From the NCBI GenBank assembly GCA_964579415.1, contig CAZOGW010000151.1, positions 1 through 6,619 of the forward strand: a stretch of DNA of 6,619 nt, given 5' to 3'. The notes under the pieces were generated by a model. It searched no databases and was not told the DNA's origin. It saw only the letters and a program-made list of their open reading frames with translations. This document shows positions 1-6,374 of the stretch, in pieces (position 1 is the stretch's first letter; each line of letters opens with the position of its first letter). The stretch is from CAZOGW01 sp964579415. GTDB lineage: Bacteria; Actinomycetota; Acidimicrobiia; Spongiisociales; UBA5794. The translations under genes were made by a program, and so were the position numbers.

Positions 1-26
1 CTCCCCCCGTCAAAGCCCGGGGGGAG
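1..26 (+). terminator. GC-rich hairpin at window edge, possible terminator of an upstream gene
   Basis: CTCCCCCC (1-8) and GGGGGGAG (19-26) are perfect reverse complements around a 10-nt loop, giving an 8-bp, almost pure G:C stem. No T tract follows, so it is not a textbook intrinsic terminator. It could be the end of an upstream transcription unit cut by the window edge, or a structure in the leader of the gene at 40, whose G-rich 3' arm would otherwise serve as a Shine-Dalgarno sequence. Confidence 0.35.
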
Positions 27-39
27 ACGAAGATGGCCG

Positions 40-870
40 ATGCGGGTAACGGGACGTGGCTCAGTAAGCGGATATCCTCAGCCGGTGGACGACGCGACAT
101 ATAGGGAGGCGTCGCGGCGGGTAGCCGAGGCGTTCGGCGCGGCTCTGGGTCCTTACCTGACCGGGCGCGTCGGAGCCCTCACCGGCGATGATGCCCTGGT
201 GGCGGACGTGGTCGGCGCGGCTCAGGACGCGATGAGGGCGGCTCTCGCCGGCTGGGTGGGCCTCGGAGCGGGGGCGCAGCGGCGGTCGCCTCTGGAGTTG
301 CTGCGGGAGGCGCTCGACGCCGCCACCGTAGTGCTCTCCGCCGCCGGGGTGCCGCCCGTGGAGCGGGACCCGCAGCAGGCTTCGCTGCTGCCCGGCGACA
401 TCTACGACCTGGTGCCGCCCACATCGCGCGACCTGGGCGATGAGGCGTTGCACGCCCACGTGGCGTGGGGGCTGGCCCGGGCCGAGGCGATGGCAGGCGT
501 GGTACCGGCCCCTCCCCGGCCCGACACCGGGCCGGCCGTGGCCCTGGTCGGCTCCAACCTGATGGACCGGGCCCGTATCGAAGAGGCGGTGCGGGACGCC
601 GGGATGGAGCTCCTCCTCTGGCGCAACCCGGCCGCCGTCTCCGCAGGTCTGGAGCAACGTCCCCCTGTGCTGGCGCTGGTCGACCTGGAACATCGCGCCG
701 CCGGCGAGGCGATCCCCGCCCTCGCCGCCGCGGGGGTCACCGTGGTCGCATACGGTCCGCACGTCGATGACGTGGCACTGGCGGCGGCCCGGGCGCAGGG
801 GGCGGCCGAAGCGCTGCCCCGGTCCCGATTCTTCACACGCCTCCCACGACTGCTGCCAAGGAAGGTCTGA
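40..870 (+). CDS. Uncharacterised two-part protein with degenerate receiver-like C-terminal domain
   Basis: A 276-residue protein that I cannot assign to a named family. Residues 20-155 are mainly helical, with a distinctive segment around 82-155 (a helix, then GVPPVERD, then LLPGDIYDLVPP and a helix with VAWGLARAEA). An Ala/Pro-rich linker (152-165) leads to residues 166-276, which alternate strands and helices like a CheY-type receiver: a first strand AVALVG, a strand ending LALVD with Asp215 at the usual phospho-acceptor position, a strand VTVVAYG, and a C-terminal ALPRSRFF. The acidic pair after strand 1 is absent and Arg261 stands where receivers have the conserved Lys, so phosphorylation is doubtful. 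No signal peptide or membrane segment is seen. The frame is open upstream to the window edge. ATG 40 is the first ATG, with the G-rich run 19-24 about 15 nt away; GTG 85 is an alternative. A terminator-like hairpin follows at 912. Confidence 0.7.
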   Translation: MRVTGRGSVSGYPQPVDDATYREASRRVAEAFGAALGPYLTGRVGALTGDDALVADVVGAAQDAMRAALAGWVGLGAGAQRRSPLELLREALDAATVVLSAAGVPPVERDPQQASLLPGDIYDLVPPTSRDLGDEALHAHVAWGLARAEAMAGVVPAPPRPDTGPAVALVGSNLMDRARIEEAVRDAGMELLLWRNPAAVSAGLEQRPPVLALVDLEHRAAGEAIPALAAAGVTVVAYGPHVDDVALAAARAQGAAEALPRSRFFTRLPRLLPRKV

Positions 871-911
871 GCCGGGCAGGCCCTCCGGCCGACGGGCTGC
901 CACAAGATTCC

Positions 912-930
912 GGCGGAAGCCTCCGCCTTT
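912..930 (+). terminator. Candidate intrinsic terminator after the gene at 40-870
   Basis: GGCGGA (912-917) pairs perfectly with TCCGCC (922-927) around a 4-nt AGCC loop, followed by TTTCCTCT. A compact G:C stem with a pyrimidine-rich tail 42 nt after a stop codon fits a short intrinsic terminator. The T run is only three bases, so its strength is uncertain. It also separates the upstream gene from the apparently independent start of the next one. Confidence 0.45.
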
Positions 931-934
931 CCTC

Positions 935-940
935 TACCGT
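935..940 (+). promoter_or_regulatory. Candidate -10 element for leaderless transcription of the DUF5995 gene
   Basis: TACCGT fits the TANNNT pattern of actinobacterial -10 elements and ends 7 nt before the GTG start at 948, so transcription would begin at or near the start codon. No Shine-Dalgarno sequence is seen before that GTG, which fits a leaderless mRNA. No good -35 element is visible. Confidence 0.3.
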
Positions 941-947
941 TCGACAT

Positions 948-1802
948 GTGACGGCATCCACCGGCCTCGAGGGCACCCTGCAGCGGCTGGACCGCATCAT
1001 CGAGGAGGCCTGCGCCGAGCGCAGCTACCTCGGTGTGTTCCCCGCCATGTACCGCATCGTCACCGCAACGATACGTCAGGCGATCCAGGCCGGAGGGTTC
1101 TTCGACGACGACGCCCGCGTCGAGCATCTCACCGTGGTGTTCGCCGACCTCTACTTCGATGCCTACGACCGCTACCGGGCCGGCGAGGATGCGGCGGTGT
1201 GCTGGTCGATCGCCTTCGCGACCGCAGAGACCCCGCGGGGCCGGATGCTGCTGCAGCACCTGCTGCTGGGCATGAACGCCCACATCAACCTCGACCTGGG
1301 CGTCGCCACCGTCAGTGCGGCCGGCCGTGACCTGCCGGCGGTCCACCGTGACTTCCTCCTGGTCAACGAGATCCTGTTCCAGGTGCTCGATCACCTCCAG
1401 GACGGCCTCAGCGTGGTCTCTCCCCGCATGGAGTTGCTCGACCGGCTCGGCGGGTCCTGGGACGAGCGGGTGATGCGGGTCGGCATCCGCACCTGCCGGG
1501 ACATGGCGTGGAGCTTCGCCGCCAACCTGATCGACGCCGACGATCCGGACACGGTCACCCGGGTGCGCGATGAAGACGCCGCCTGGCTGGCGAGGTCGAT
1601 GCTGCGGCCGTGGAGCCCGGTGGGGTTGACCGCCAGGATGGTCTCCCGCTCGGAGAGCCGGGACATTCCCGCAGTCGTCGATGCCCTCGGCCGCATCCAG
1701 GTCGACCTGGAGCTGGCGGGGAGCTCCGCCGACGCCGCCATCGATGATGCTCCCGCCGTTCCCGCCTCGCTGCGGACCGCCTCCCGCTCCCGCCGCAGGT
1801 AG
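948..1802 (+). CDS. DUF5995 family protein
   Basis: A 284-residue, mostly helical soluble protein. The core pattern is that of the DUF5995 family as I know it: an MYRIVT segment (34-39), a phenylalanine/aspartate-rich stretch GGFFDDD (49-55), an aromatic helix around FADLYFDAYDRY (65-76), the hallmark GMNAHINLDL (108-117, with His112 and Asp116) and HRDFLLVN (133-140). The clustered His, Asp and Asn residues could form a metal or catalytic site, but the biochemical function of the family is not known to me. The last 30 residues are Ala/Ser/Arg-rich and probably disordered. The GTG start at 948 is chosen because translation begins well with the family core soon after, and a candidate -10 lies just upstream; an overlapping ATG at 946 is out of frame and stops at once. 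The gene converges on the MBL-Rieske gene with 55 nt between stops; I see no terminator there. Confidence 0.75.
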   Translation: MTASTGLEGTLQRLDRIIEEACAERSYLGVFPAMYRIVTATIRQAIQAGGFFDDDARVEHLTVVFADLYFDAYDRYRAGEDAAVCWSIAFATAETPRGRMLLQHLLLGMNAHINLDLGVATVSAAGRDLPAVHRDFLLVNEILFQVLDHLQDGLSVVSPRMELLDRLGGSWDERVMRVGIRTCRDMAWSFAANLIDADDPDTVTRVRDEDAAWLARSMLRPWSPVGLTARMVSRSESRDIPAVVDALGRIQVDLELAGSSADAAIDDAPAVPASLRTASRSRRR

Positions 1803-1857
1803 CCGGGGAAGCCGCTGCCGCGGTCGTCGAAGTCCAGGGGTCTGGCGCACCTCTCGG

Positions 1858-3411
1858 TCAGTCGGGGACCGGGATCTCGTCCGGGAGGCGCCGGGTGCGC
1901 AGCTCACAGTCGCCGGTAAGGCAGGCGCCGGTGTCGAGGTCGAACTCGTAGTGGTGGTTGAGGCAGGTGAGGGTGTGCCCCTCGATGACAGCCTCCTCCA
2001 GGCTGGCGCCGGCATGCGGGCAGTACCTGCTGATCTCGTAGCGGGCGCCGTCGGCGGTGCTGCGGACGATGGTCTCGTCGCTCTCGCGCCGCTCGTACTG
2101 CTCGACGGCCCGCAACGACCCGATGTCGTTGAACTTGAGCAGACCAAGCAGGTGATCGTTGTAGACGTCGGGACGGCGGTCGGCGAGGAAGCGGAGGCTG
2201 AGGAAGAAGTCTTCCCAGGGCACACCGTCGAACAGGATTCGCTTCAGCCACCGGCTGTGGAACCGGTACCGGTAGTTGTAGTCGCTGGACTCGTCGCCCC
2301 GGCGCACCCAGCACTCCTGGCCGATGCCGACGAGGAAGATGCCACCACCCTCGCCCTCGACATCGAAGCGCAGCGTCATGCCGATCCTCTCGTTGAAGTA
2401 GGGGCTCAGCGTGAACATGGCCTCGAAGTGCTCCCGGAAGGCCGGATACAGGTCGCCGTTGTGCAGACTCTCGGCGTGGGCGTAAACCTCGGCTATCTGC
2501 GGGGCCACCTCGGCGGCGTACACCGGTACGTACTCGGCGGCGCGGTCCCACGAGAACCGGCGGTGTGCGGCGGCGTCCTCCACCAACTCCCCCGTGGCGA
2601 CGTCGATGCTGTCGCCGGGGAGCGGGGCCTCGACGCGCCCGGGGTAGCCCTGCTCGGCGAACCACCGCTTGGACTCCGACGGCAGGGGGAATGAGGGATC
2701 GCTGTTGTACACCTGGAGCGCCGGGTCGAGGAACACGGGCGGGCCGGCGCAGATGATCGTGATAGCCGGCGTCATCCGCTGGGCCATCGACAGGGCGAAG
2801 CTGAGCTTCTGGTGCCGCTTACGCTCGGAACGGGAGCGGCGCAGCTCCTCGTCGTACTGCTCGTACACCAGCGGGTACCAGCTCGCCCCCGAGCACTGGA
2901 CCAGCAGCATGTCCGGGGGCCCACCCAGGTACTCGACGATCTCGTCGAGTTGGCGCGGTGTGAGCCGGCTGTCGACGGTGTGCACCACCGAGCGCCCCTC
3001 GTGGGTGAACACCCACACCGAGTCCTGGTTGATCGGTGAGTCCTCGATCCAGACCGCCACGCCGACCTCGCCGATGGCATGGCGCTCCCTCAGCTTGAGG
3101 ATCACCGGCTTGCGCCCGGTGAGCCGGACCACCTTGCGCCGGTACAGCATCGACCCGTAGGCGGGAATGTGGAAGGGCAGCTCGGCGGGAAGGGTGCCGA
3201 GGAAGTCGGCGTCGAGGTGGTCGAGGTGCTCGTGGGAGACGATGAGCCCGGTGACGGTGCTCCAGTCCCGATCCGCCAGATGGTGATTCGACGGGAGTTG
3301 GAACCAGGAGGCGTCGAACGCTCCCCGTGGTGACAGCCAGGCGTCCATCAGAAGATGGGTCCCGCCCGCCGTCAACGACAGGCCGGCATGACCCAGAAAC
3401 TCGACACGCAT
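1858..3411 (-). CDS. CMAH-like MBL-fold / Rieske [2Fe-2S] protein with C-terminal Rieske domain
   Basis: A 517-residue protein. The MBL domain (about 1-235) starts with GHAGLSL and DAWLSP and carries the metal motif SHEHLDHLD (His60, His62, Asp64, His65) and HTVDS (Asp147). Residues 236-455 form a middle segment containing PWEDFF (398-403) and RRPDVYNDH (412-420). The C-terminal Rieske domain has Cys464-Pro-His466, 16 residues, then Cys483-Leu-Asn-His486, the expected two Cys and two His of a [2Fe-2S] centre. From memory, vertebrate CMP-Neu5Ac hydroxylase (CMAH) has matching pieces in the same order: SHMHSDHL, NTVD, a WDD segment and RDPDIYHH near its end. CMAH carries its Rieske domain at the N-terminus, so the order here is permuted. 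A hydroxylase or oxygenase role needing an electron donor is inferred; CMP-sialic acid as substrate is not. No signal peptide is seen, so it is probably cytoplasmic. ATG 3411 has an excellent Shine-Dalgarno. It is divergent from the GcvT-like operon. Confidence 0.88.
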   Translation of the reverse strand: MRVEFLGHAGLSLTAGGTHLLMDAWLSPRGAFDASWFQLPSNHHLADRDWSTVTGLIVSHEHLDHLDADFLGTLPAELPFHIPAYGSMLYRRKVVRLTGRKPVILKLRERHAIGEVGVAVWIEDSPINQDSVWVFTHEGRSVVHTVDSRLTPRQLDEIVEYLGGPPDMLLVQCSGASWYPLVYEQYDEELRRSRSERKRHQKLSFALSMAQRMTPAITIICAGPPVFLDPALQVYNSDPSFPLPSESKRWFAEQGYPGRVEAPLPGDSIDVATGELVEDAAAHRRFSWDRAAEYVPVYAAEVAPQIAEVYAHAESLHNGDLYPAFREHFEAMFTLSPYFNERIGMTLRFDVEGEGGGIFLVGIGQECWVRRGDESSDYNYRYRFHSRWLKRILFDGVPWEDFFLSLRFLADRRPDVYNDHLLGLLKFNDIGSLRAVEQYERRESDETIVRSTADGARYEISRYCPHAGASLEEAVIEGHTLTCLNHHYEFDLDTGACLTGDCELRTRRLPDEIPVPD

Positions 3412-3417
3412 GATGGT

Positions 3418-3422
3418 CCTCC
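3418..3422 (-). promoter_or_regulatory. Strong ribosome binding site fixing the start of the MBL-Rieske gene
   Basis: On the minus strand GGAGG lies 6 nt before the ATG at 3411-3409, inside a longer purine run. This decides the start: the frame stays open to 3723, but the extra 104 codons would run through the heptamer repeat and the antisense of the GcvT-like gene. Confidence 0.8.
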
Positions 3423-3445
3423 CCCTCCGCGAGCACGCCGAGGTG

Positions 3446-3476
3446 ATTCTGGCAGAAAGACCCACGCCACCACCAA
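3446..3476 (-). promoter_or_regulatory. Weak candidate promoter for the MBL-Rieske gene
   Basis: Minus-strand TTGGTG (3476-3471) and CAGAAT (3451-3446) resemble -35 and -10 elements, separated by 19 nt, longer than usual. The predicted leader would be about 30 nt. This is a pattern match only. Confidence 0.2.
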
Positions 3477-3489
3477 CGGGGCACGGCTT

Positions 3490-3524
3490 TACGCAGTACG
3501 TAGTACGTAGTACGTAGTACGCTC
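3490..3524 (+). repeat. Heptameric tandem repeat, AGT type, between divergent genes
   Basis: Five units of 7 bp: TACGCAG, three perfect TACGTAG copies, then TACGCTC. Because ACGTA-G-TACGT reads as an odd-centred palindrome, the array is full of small inverted repeats. It lies in the intergenic region between the MBL-Rieske gene and the GcvT-like gene, where the operon's -35 region would be expected. Its reverse-complement type recurs at 6375-6430 beyond the operon. The role is unknown: mobile-repeat remnant, protein-binding array or replication slippage product are all possible. Confidence 0.9.
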
Positions 3525-3531
3525 CTTCGCC

Positions 3532-3537
3532 TAGTCT
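3532..3537 (+). promoter_or_regulatory. Weak candidate -10 element for the GcvT-like operon
   Basis: TAGTCT fits TANNNT and lies 26 nt before the TTG start at 3564, giving a short leader that still includes the Shine-Dalgarno. The -35 position would fall in the heptamer array. No recognisable -35 hexamer is present. Confidence 0.22.
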
Positions 3538-3553
3538 GGCCCGACTCGCCGTT

Positions 3554-3558
3554 GGAGG
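3554..3558 (+). promoter_or_regulatory. Ribosome binding site favouring TTG 3564 as the GcvT-like start
   Basis: GGAGG (3554-3558, within GGAGGG) ends 5 nt before the TTG at 3564. The upstream in-frame TTG at 3552 overlaps this site and has no ribosome binding site of its own, so 3564 is preferred. It yields an N-terminus MYLTTPFHPR that fits related GcvT-like proteins as I remember them. Confidence 0.65.
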
Positions 3559-3563
3559 GCATC

Positions 3564-4763
3564 TTGTACCTGACGACACCGTTCCATCCGAGGGTGGAGG
3601 CGGCCAACACCACCGGGCTGTGGAGCCACTGGGCGGGTTACCTGGTGGCCGAGAAGTACCAGATGTCGGAGAAGTTCGAGTACTTCGCGGTACGTAACGC
3701 GGTAGGCATCTTTGACACGTCACCGCTTTACAAGTACCGCATCTCCGGGCCGGGAGCCGAGCGCTTCCTCGCCGGAGTGCTGGCTCGCGACGTACGCCGC
3801 TGCCGGCCGGGCCAGGCGCAGTACACCGTGTGGCTCGACGACCGCGGCTTCGTGGTGGAGGACGGGGTGGTGTTGCGCCTCGCCCCCGACGAGTACCTGT
3901 TCTCTCTGGCCCGGCCCAACCTCGCCCACCTGCGTTCCCTCATCGGGTACGAGGCGGTGGCGATCGAAGACGTCTCGGCGCGGTGGGGGACGCTGGCCGT
4001 GCAGGGCCCGGCGGCGCGCACCGTGCTCACTCCCCTCGCCCCCGAGGCAGCCGAACTGGCCTACTTCGACCTGGTCCCGGCCAAGCTGGCCGGGGTTCCC
4101 GTCACCGTCTCCCGCACCGGCTACACCGGCGGGCTCGGCTACGAGGTCTGGGTGGAGGCGCCCGACGCGGTGGCGGTGTGGGACGCCGTAACCGACGCCG
4201 GCGCCGGTCACGGGCTGATGCCCTTCGGGCAGATGGCCCTGCTCATGGCCCGCATCGAGGCCGGGCTGCTGCTCATCGACGTCGACTTCGAGTCGAGCCG
4301 GCACGCCTTCAACGACGAGCACCGCTCCACCCCGCACGAGCTCGGGCTGGGCTGGATGTTCCGCGATCTGGATGGCGACGACCGCGCCTTCATCGGCCGT
4401 GGCGCCATCGAGCGGGAGATCGCCGGGGCCACGCAGCGGTGGAAGATGGCGGGCCTGGTGGTGGACTGGCGGGAGTACGACGCCCTCTACGAGCAGGCCG
4501 GTCTCATCCCGCCCAAGGACCACGTCCCGGTGACCGAGGAGCTGATGCTCTACGACGGGGACGGCGAGCGCGCCGGATACGCAACCAGCTTCATGTACTC
4601 GCCGGTGCTGCAGCGCCACATCGCCCTGGCCCGGGTCCGGCCCGACATGGCCGCCACCGGCACCCGCGTCGCCCTCGAGGTGACCATCAACCACCGCTAC
4701 CGCCGGGTCGGAGCCGCCGTCGCCCGGCTGCCGCTCTACCGTCCCGCCCACAAGACGGCATAG
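3564..4763 (+). CDS. GcvT-like folate-dependent methyl/aminomethyl transferase family protein
   Basis: A 399-residue cytoplasmic protein of the GcvT/T-protein family, which passes a C1 unit from a substrate to tetrahydrofolate. Family marks in order: EYFAVRNAVGIFDTSPLYKYRISGP (38-63), GFVVEDG (95-101), LAVQGPAA (144-151), SRTGYTGGLGYEVWV (183-197), ARIEAGLLL (229-237) and FIGRGAI (276-282), then the barrel-like C-terminal domain. It is longer than glycine-cleavage T-proteins (about 365 residues); the extra length includes a segment around 300-330 (VVDWREYDALYEQAGLIPP), more like the long GcvT-type O-demethylases such as LigM. Two sites differ from classical T-protein: the usual Asp-Asp is Glu99-Asp100, and GYTGE is GYTGG. 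It is therefore probably a substrate-specific demethylase or C1 transferase rather than the glycine cleavage enzyme, and no gcvH or gcvP is nearby. It starts at TTG and is followed after 9 nt by the flavin oxidoreductase, with which it should be co-transcribed. Confidence 0.88.
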   Translation: MYLTTPFHPRVEAANTTGLWSHWAGYLVAEKYQMSEKFEYFAVRNAVGIFDTSPLYKYRISGPGAERFLAGVLARDVRRCRPGQAQYTVWLDDRGFVVEDGVVLRLAPDEYLFSLARPNLAHLRSLIGYEAVAIEDVSARWGTLAVQGPAARTVLTPLAPEAAELAYFDLVPAKLAGVPVTVSRTGYTGGLGYEVWVEAPDAVAVWDAVTDAGAGHGLMPFGQMALLMARIEAGLLLIDVDFESSRHAFNDEHRSTPHELGLGWMFRDLDGDDRAFIGRGAIEREIAGATQRWKMAGLVVDWREYDALYEQAGLIPPKDHVPVTEELMLYDGDGERAGYATSFMYSPVLQRHIALARVRPDMAATGTRVALEVTINHRYRRVGAAVARLPLYRPAHKTA

Positions 4764-4772
4764 GGGGCCACC

Positions 4773-6374
4773 ATGACCACATCCCGCGAGTACGACGCCA
4801 TCGTCATCGGCGCCGGCCACAACGGGCTCATCAACGGCGCCTACCTGGCCAAGGCCGGGCTGCGCACCCTTATCGTGGAGAAGCGCCATCTGGTCGGCGG
4901 CGCCGCCATCACCGAGGAGCTGTACCCCGGGTTCCAGTTCACCACGTTCTCGTACGCCCTGTCGCTGCTGCGCCCCGCCATCATCCACGAGTTGGAGCTG
5001 CCCCGCTTCGGGTTCATGCCGCTGCTGATGCCCTCGGGCTTCCATCCCGACTTTGGCGGTGACCACCTGCTGATGGGCACCGACCGGTTCGAGAACCTGC
5101 ACGCCATCGCCCGCCGCTCCCCCGCCGACGCCGACGCCTACGAGCAGTACCACCACGACCTCACCCGTGTGGTGCAGGCGATCAAGCCGCTCATGGACGA
5201 GGTCCCACCCGACCTGTACTCCAAGGATCCCGAGGAGTTGGCGCGCATGGCGGCCCTGGGCACATACCTGCGGTCGCTGGAGCCCCGGGTGCTGCACAAC
5301 GCGGTGCGGCTCCTCACCGGGTCGGCTGCCGACTTCCTCGACGACTACTTCGAGGACGACCTGCTCAAGGGCTACCTGGCGTCTTCGTCGACCATCGGCT
5401 CCAAGGTAGGCCCCAGGTCGCAGGGCTCCGGGCTGGTGCTGCTGTTCCACAAGCTCGGCGAACACGACGGCGACCTGGGCGCCTGGGCGTTCCACAAGGG
5501 CGGCAACGGTGGGTTCACCCAGGTACTGGCCCGGGCCGCCGAAGGCTTCGGCGCCGAGATCCTGCTCGACTCCCCCGTCGAGGCGGTGACCACCTCGAAC
5601 GGGCGCGCCACCGGCATCGCTCTGGAGAACGGGACCGAACTGCGCGCCGGCGTCGTGGTCAGCTCCCTCGACCCGCACCAGACGTTCCTGCGCCTGGTGG
5701 ATCAGCGGCAGCTCCCCGCCGATCTGGTGGAGAACCTGCGCCGCTACCGGTACCAGGGGGTGTCGGCGAAGGTGAACTTCGCTCTCGACGGCCTGCCGCA
5801 GTTCCCCGGCCTCCCCGCCGACGGGCACCACTTCCGTGGCTTCACCAACATCGGGCCCACCATCGACTACGTGGAGAGGGCCTTCGACGACGCCAAGTAC
5901 GGCTGGTACTCGTCACGGCCCTACATCGACTCGGCGATCCAGTCGACCATCGATCCGGACATGGCGCCGCCGGGCAAGCACGTGATGTCCTGCTTCGTCC
6001 AGTACGCCCCCTACAAGCTGGTCGACGGCGACGGGAACCGGGGTGACTGGGACGCCGAGCGGGATAGTTTCGGAGACACCGTCCAGCAGGTGCTGGAGGA
6101 CATCTTCCCCGGCTTCGGCGACCTGGTGCTGCACCGTGAGGTGGTGACCCCCCTCGACATCGAGCGGGTGGTGGGGCTCACCGAGGGCAACATCTTCGCC
6201 GGCGAGTTCCTGGCGCCACAGATGTTCTTCTTCCGGCCCGCCCCCGGGTGGAACCAGTACCGCACGCCCATCGAGGGCTACTACCAGTGTGGCTCGGGCA
6301 CCCACCCCGGAGGCTGCGTCATGGGCGCCCCGGGCCGGCTCGCCAGCCGTCAGATCCTGAGCGACTTGGGATAG
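4773..6374 (+). CDS. PYROXD2-like FAD-dependent oxidoreductase (phytoene desaturase superfamily)
   Basis: A 533-residue flavoprotein. The N-terminus has the Rossmann FAD-binding motif VIGAGHNGLINGAYLAKAG (11-29; Gly13, Gly15, Gly18), with Glu36 at the end of strand 2 to bind the ribose, and VGGAAITEE (41-49). The C-terminus has the second FAD motif, GYYQCGSGTHPGGCVMGAPG (502-521), preceded by FFFRPAPGWNQYRTP (485-499). These sequences, and SYALSLLRP (60-68), match the PYROXD2 branch rather than carotenoid desaturases; length agrees. The reaction of that branch is not established to my knowledge; an amine or C-C dehydrogenation is plausible. No signal peptide. ATG 4773 follows GGGGG (4763-4767) at 5 nt, 9 nt after the GcvT-like stop, so translation is probably coupled. 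The flavin enzyme plus C1-transfer pairing recalls dimethylglycine and sarcosine oxidising enzymes, where both activities sit in one protein. The gene ends just before the second heptamer array. Confidence 0.92.
   Translation: MTTSREYDAIVIGAGHNGLINGAYLAKAGLRTLIVEKRHLVGGAAITEELYPGFQFTTFSYALSLLRPAIIHELELPRFGFMPLLMPSGFHPDFGGDHLLMGTDRFENLHAIARRSPADADAYEQYHHDLTRVVQAIKPLMDEVPPDLYSKDPEELARMAALGTYLRSLEPRVLHNAVRLLTGSAADFLDDYFEDDLLKGYLASSSTIGSKVGPRSQGSGLVLLFHKLGEHDGDLGAWAFHKGGNGGFTQVLARAAEGFGAEILLDSPVEAVTTSNGRATGIALENGTELRAGVVVSSLDPHQTFLRLVDQRQLPADLVENLRRYRYQGVSAKVNFALDGLPQFPGLPADGHHFRGFTNIGPTIDYVERAFDDAKYGWYSSRPYIDSAIQSTIDPDMAPPGKHVMSCFVQYAPYKLVDGDGNRGDWDAERDSFGDTVQQVLEDIFPGFGDLVLHREVVTPLDIERVVGLTEGNIFAGEFLAPQMFFFRPAPGWNQYRTPIEGYYQCGSGTHPGGCVMGAPGRLASRQILSDLG

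Noticed and set aside
61..903. 280-codon minus-strand frame opposite the gene at 40-870
   Set aside because: Arg/Gly/His-rich composition without pattern; the plus-strand product has a coherent helix and strand pattern.
402..2225. 607-codon open frame on the minus strand spanning three other genes
   Set aside because: It overlaps parts of two plus-strand genes and the MBL-Rieske gene in another frame, is low-complexity, and has no recognisable motif.
1858..3411. Beta-lactam resistance enzyme or sialic acid hydroxylation proper
   Set aside because: The MBL fold alone does not imply beta-lactamase activity, the protein has a Rieske domain and no signal peptide, and no sialic acid synthesis or CMP-transfer gene is in the window.
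3490..3524. Short repeat array as a CRISPR
   Set aside because: Units are 7 bp and contiguous, with no spacers, and no cas genes are present.
3412..3723. N-terminal extension of the MBL-Rieske frame
   Set aside because: It would translate the heptamer array into YYVLRTTY-like sequence and overlap the GcvT-like gene; the strong GGAGG before ATG 3411 and the MBL-typical start MRVEFLGHAG argue against it.
3720..5831. 703-codon open frame on the minus strand, antisense to the GcvT-like and FAD oxidoreductase genes
   Set aside because: The plus-strand genes have unmistakable family motifs throughout. The antisense product is a Gly/Val/His/Gln-rich shadow without domain motifs, as expected when high-GC coding DNA is read backwards.
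4773..6374. Carotenoid biosynthesis (phytoene desaturase proper)
   Set aside because: Motifs fit the PYROXD2 branch and no crtB, crtE or other carotenoid gene is adjacent.
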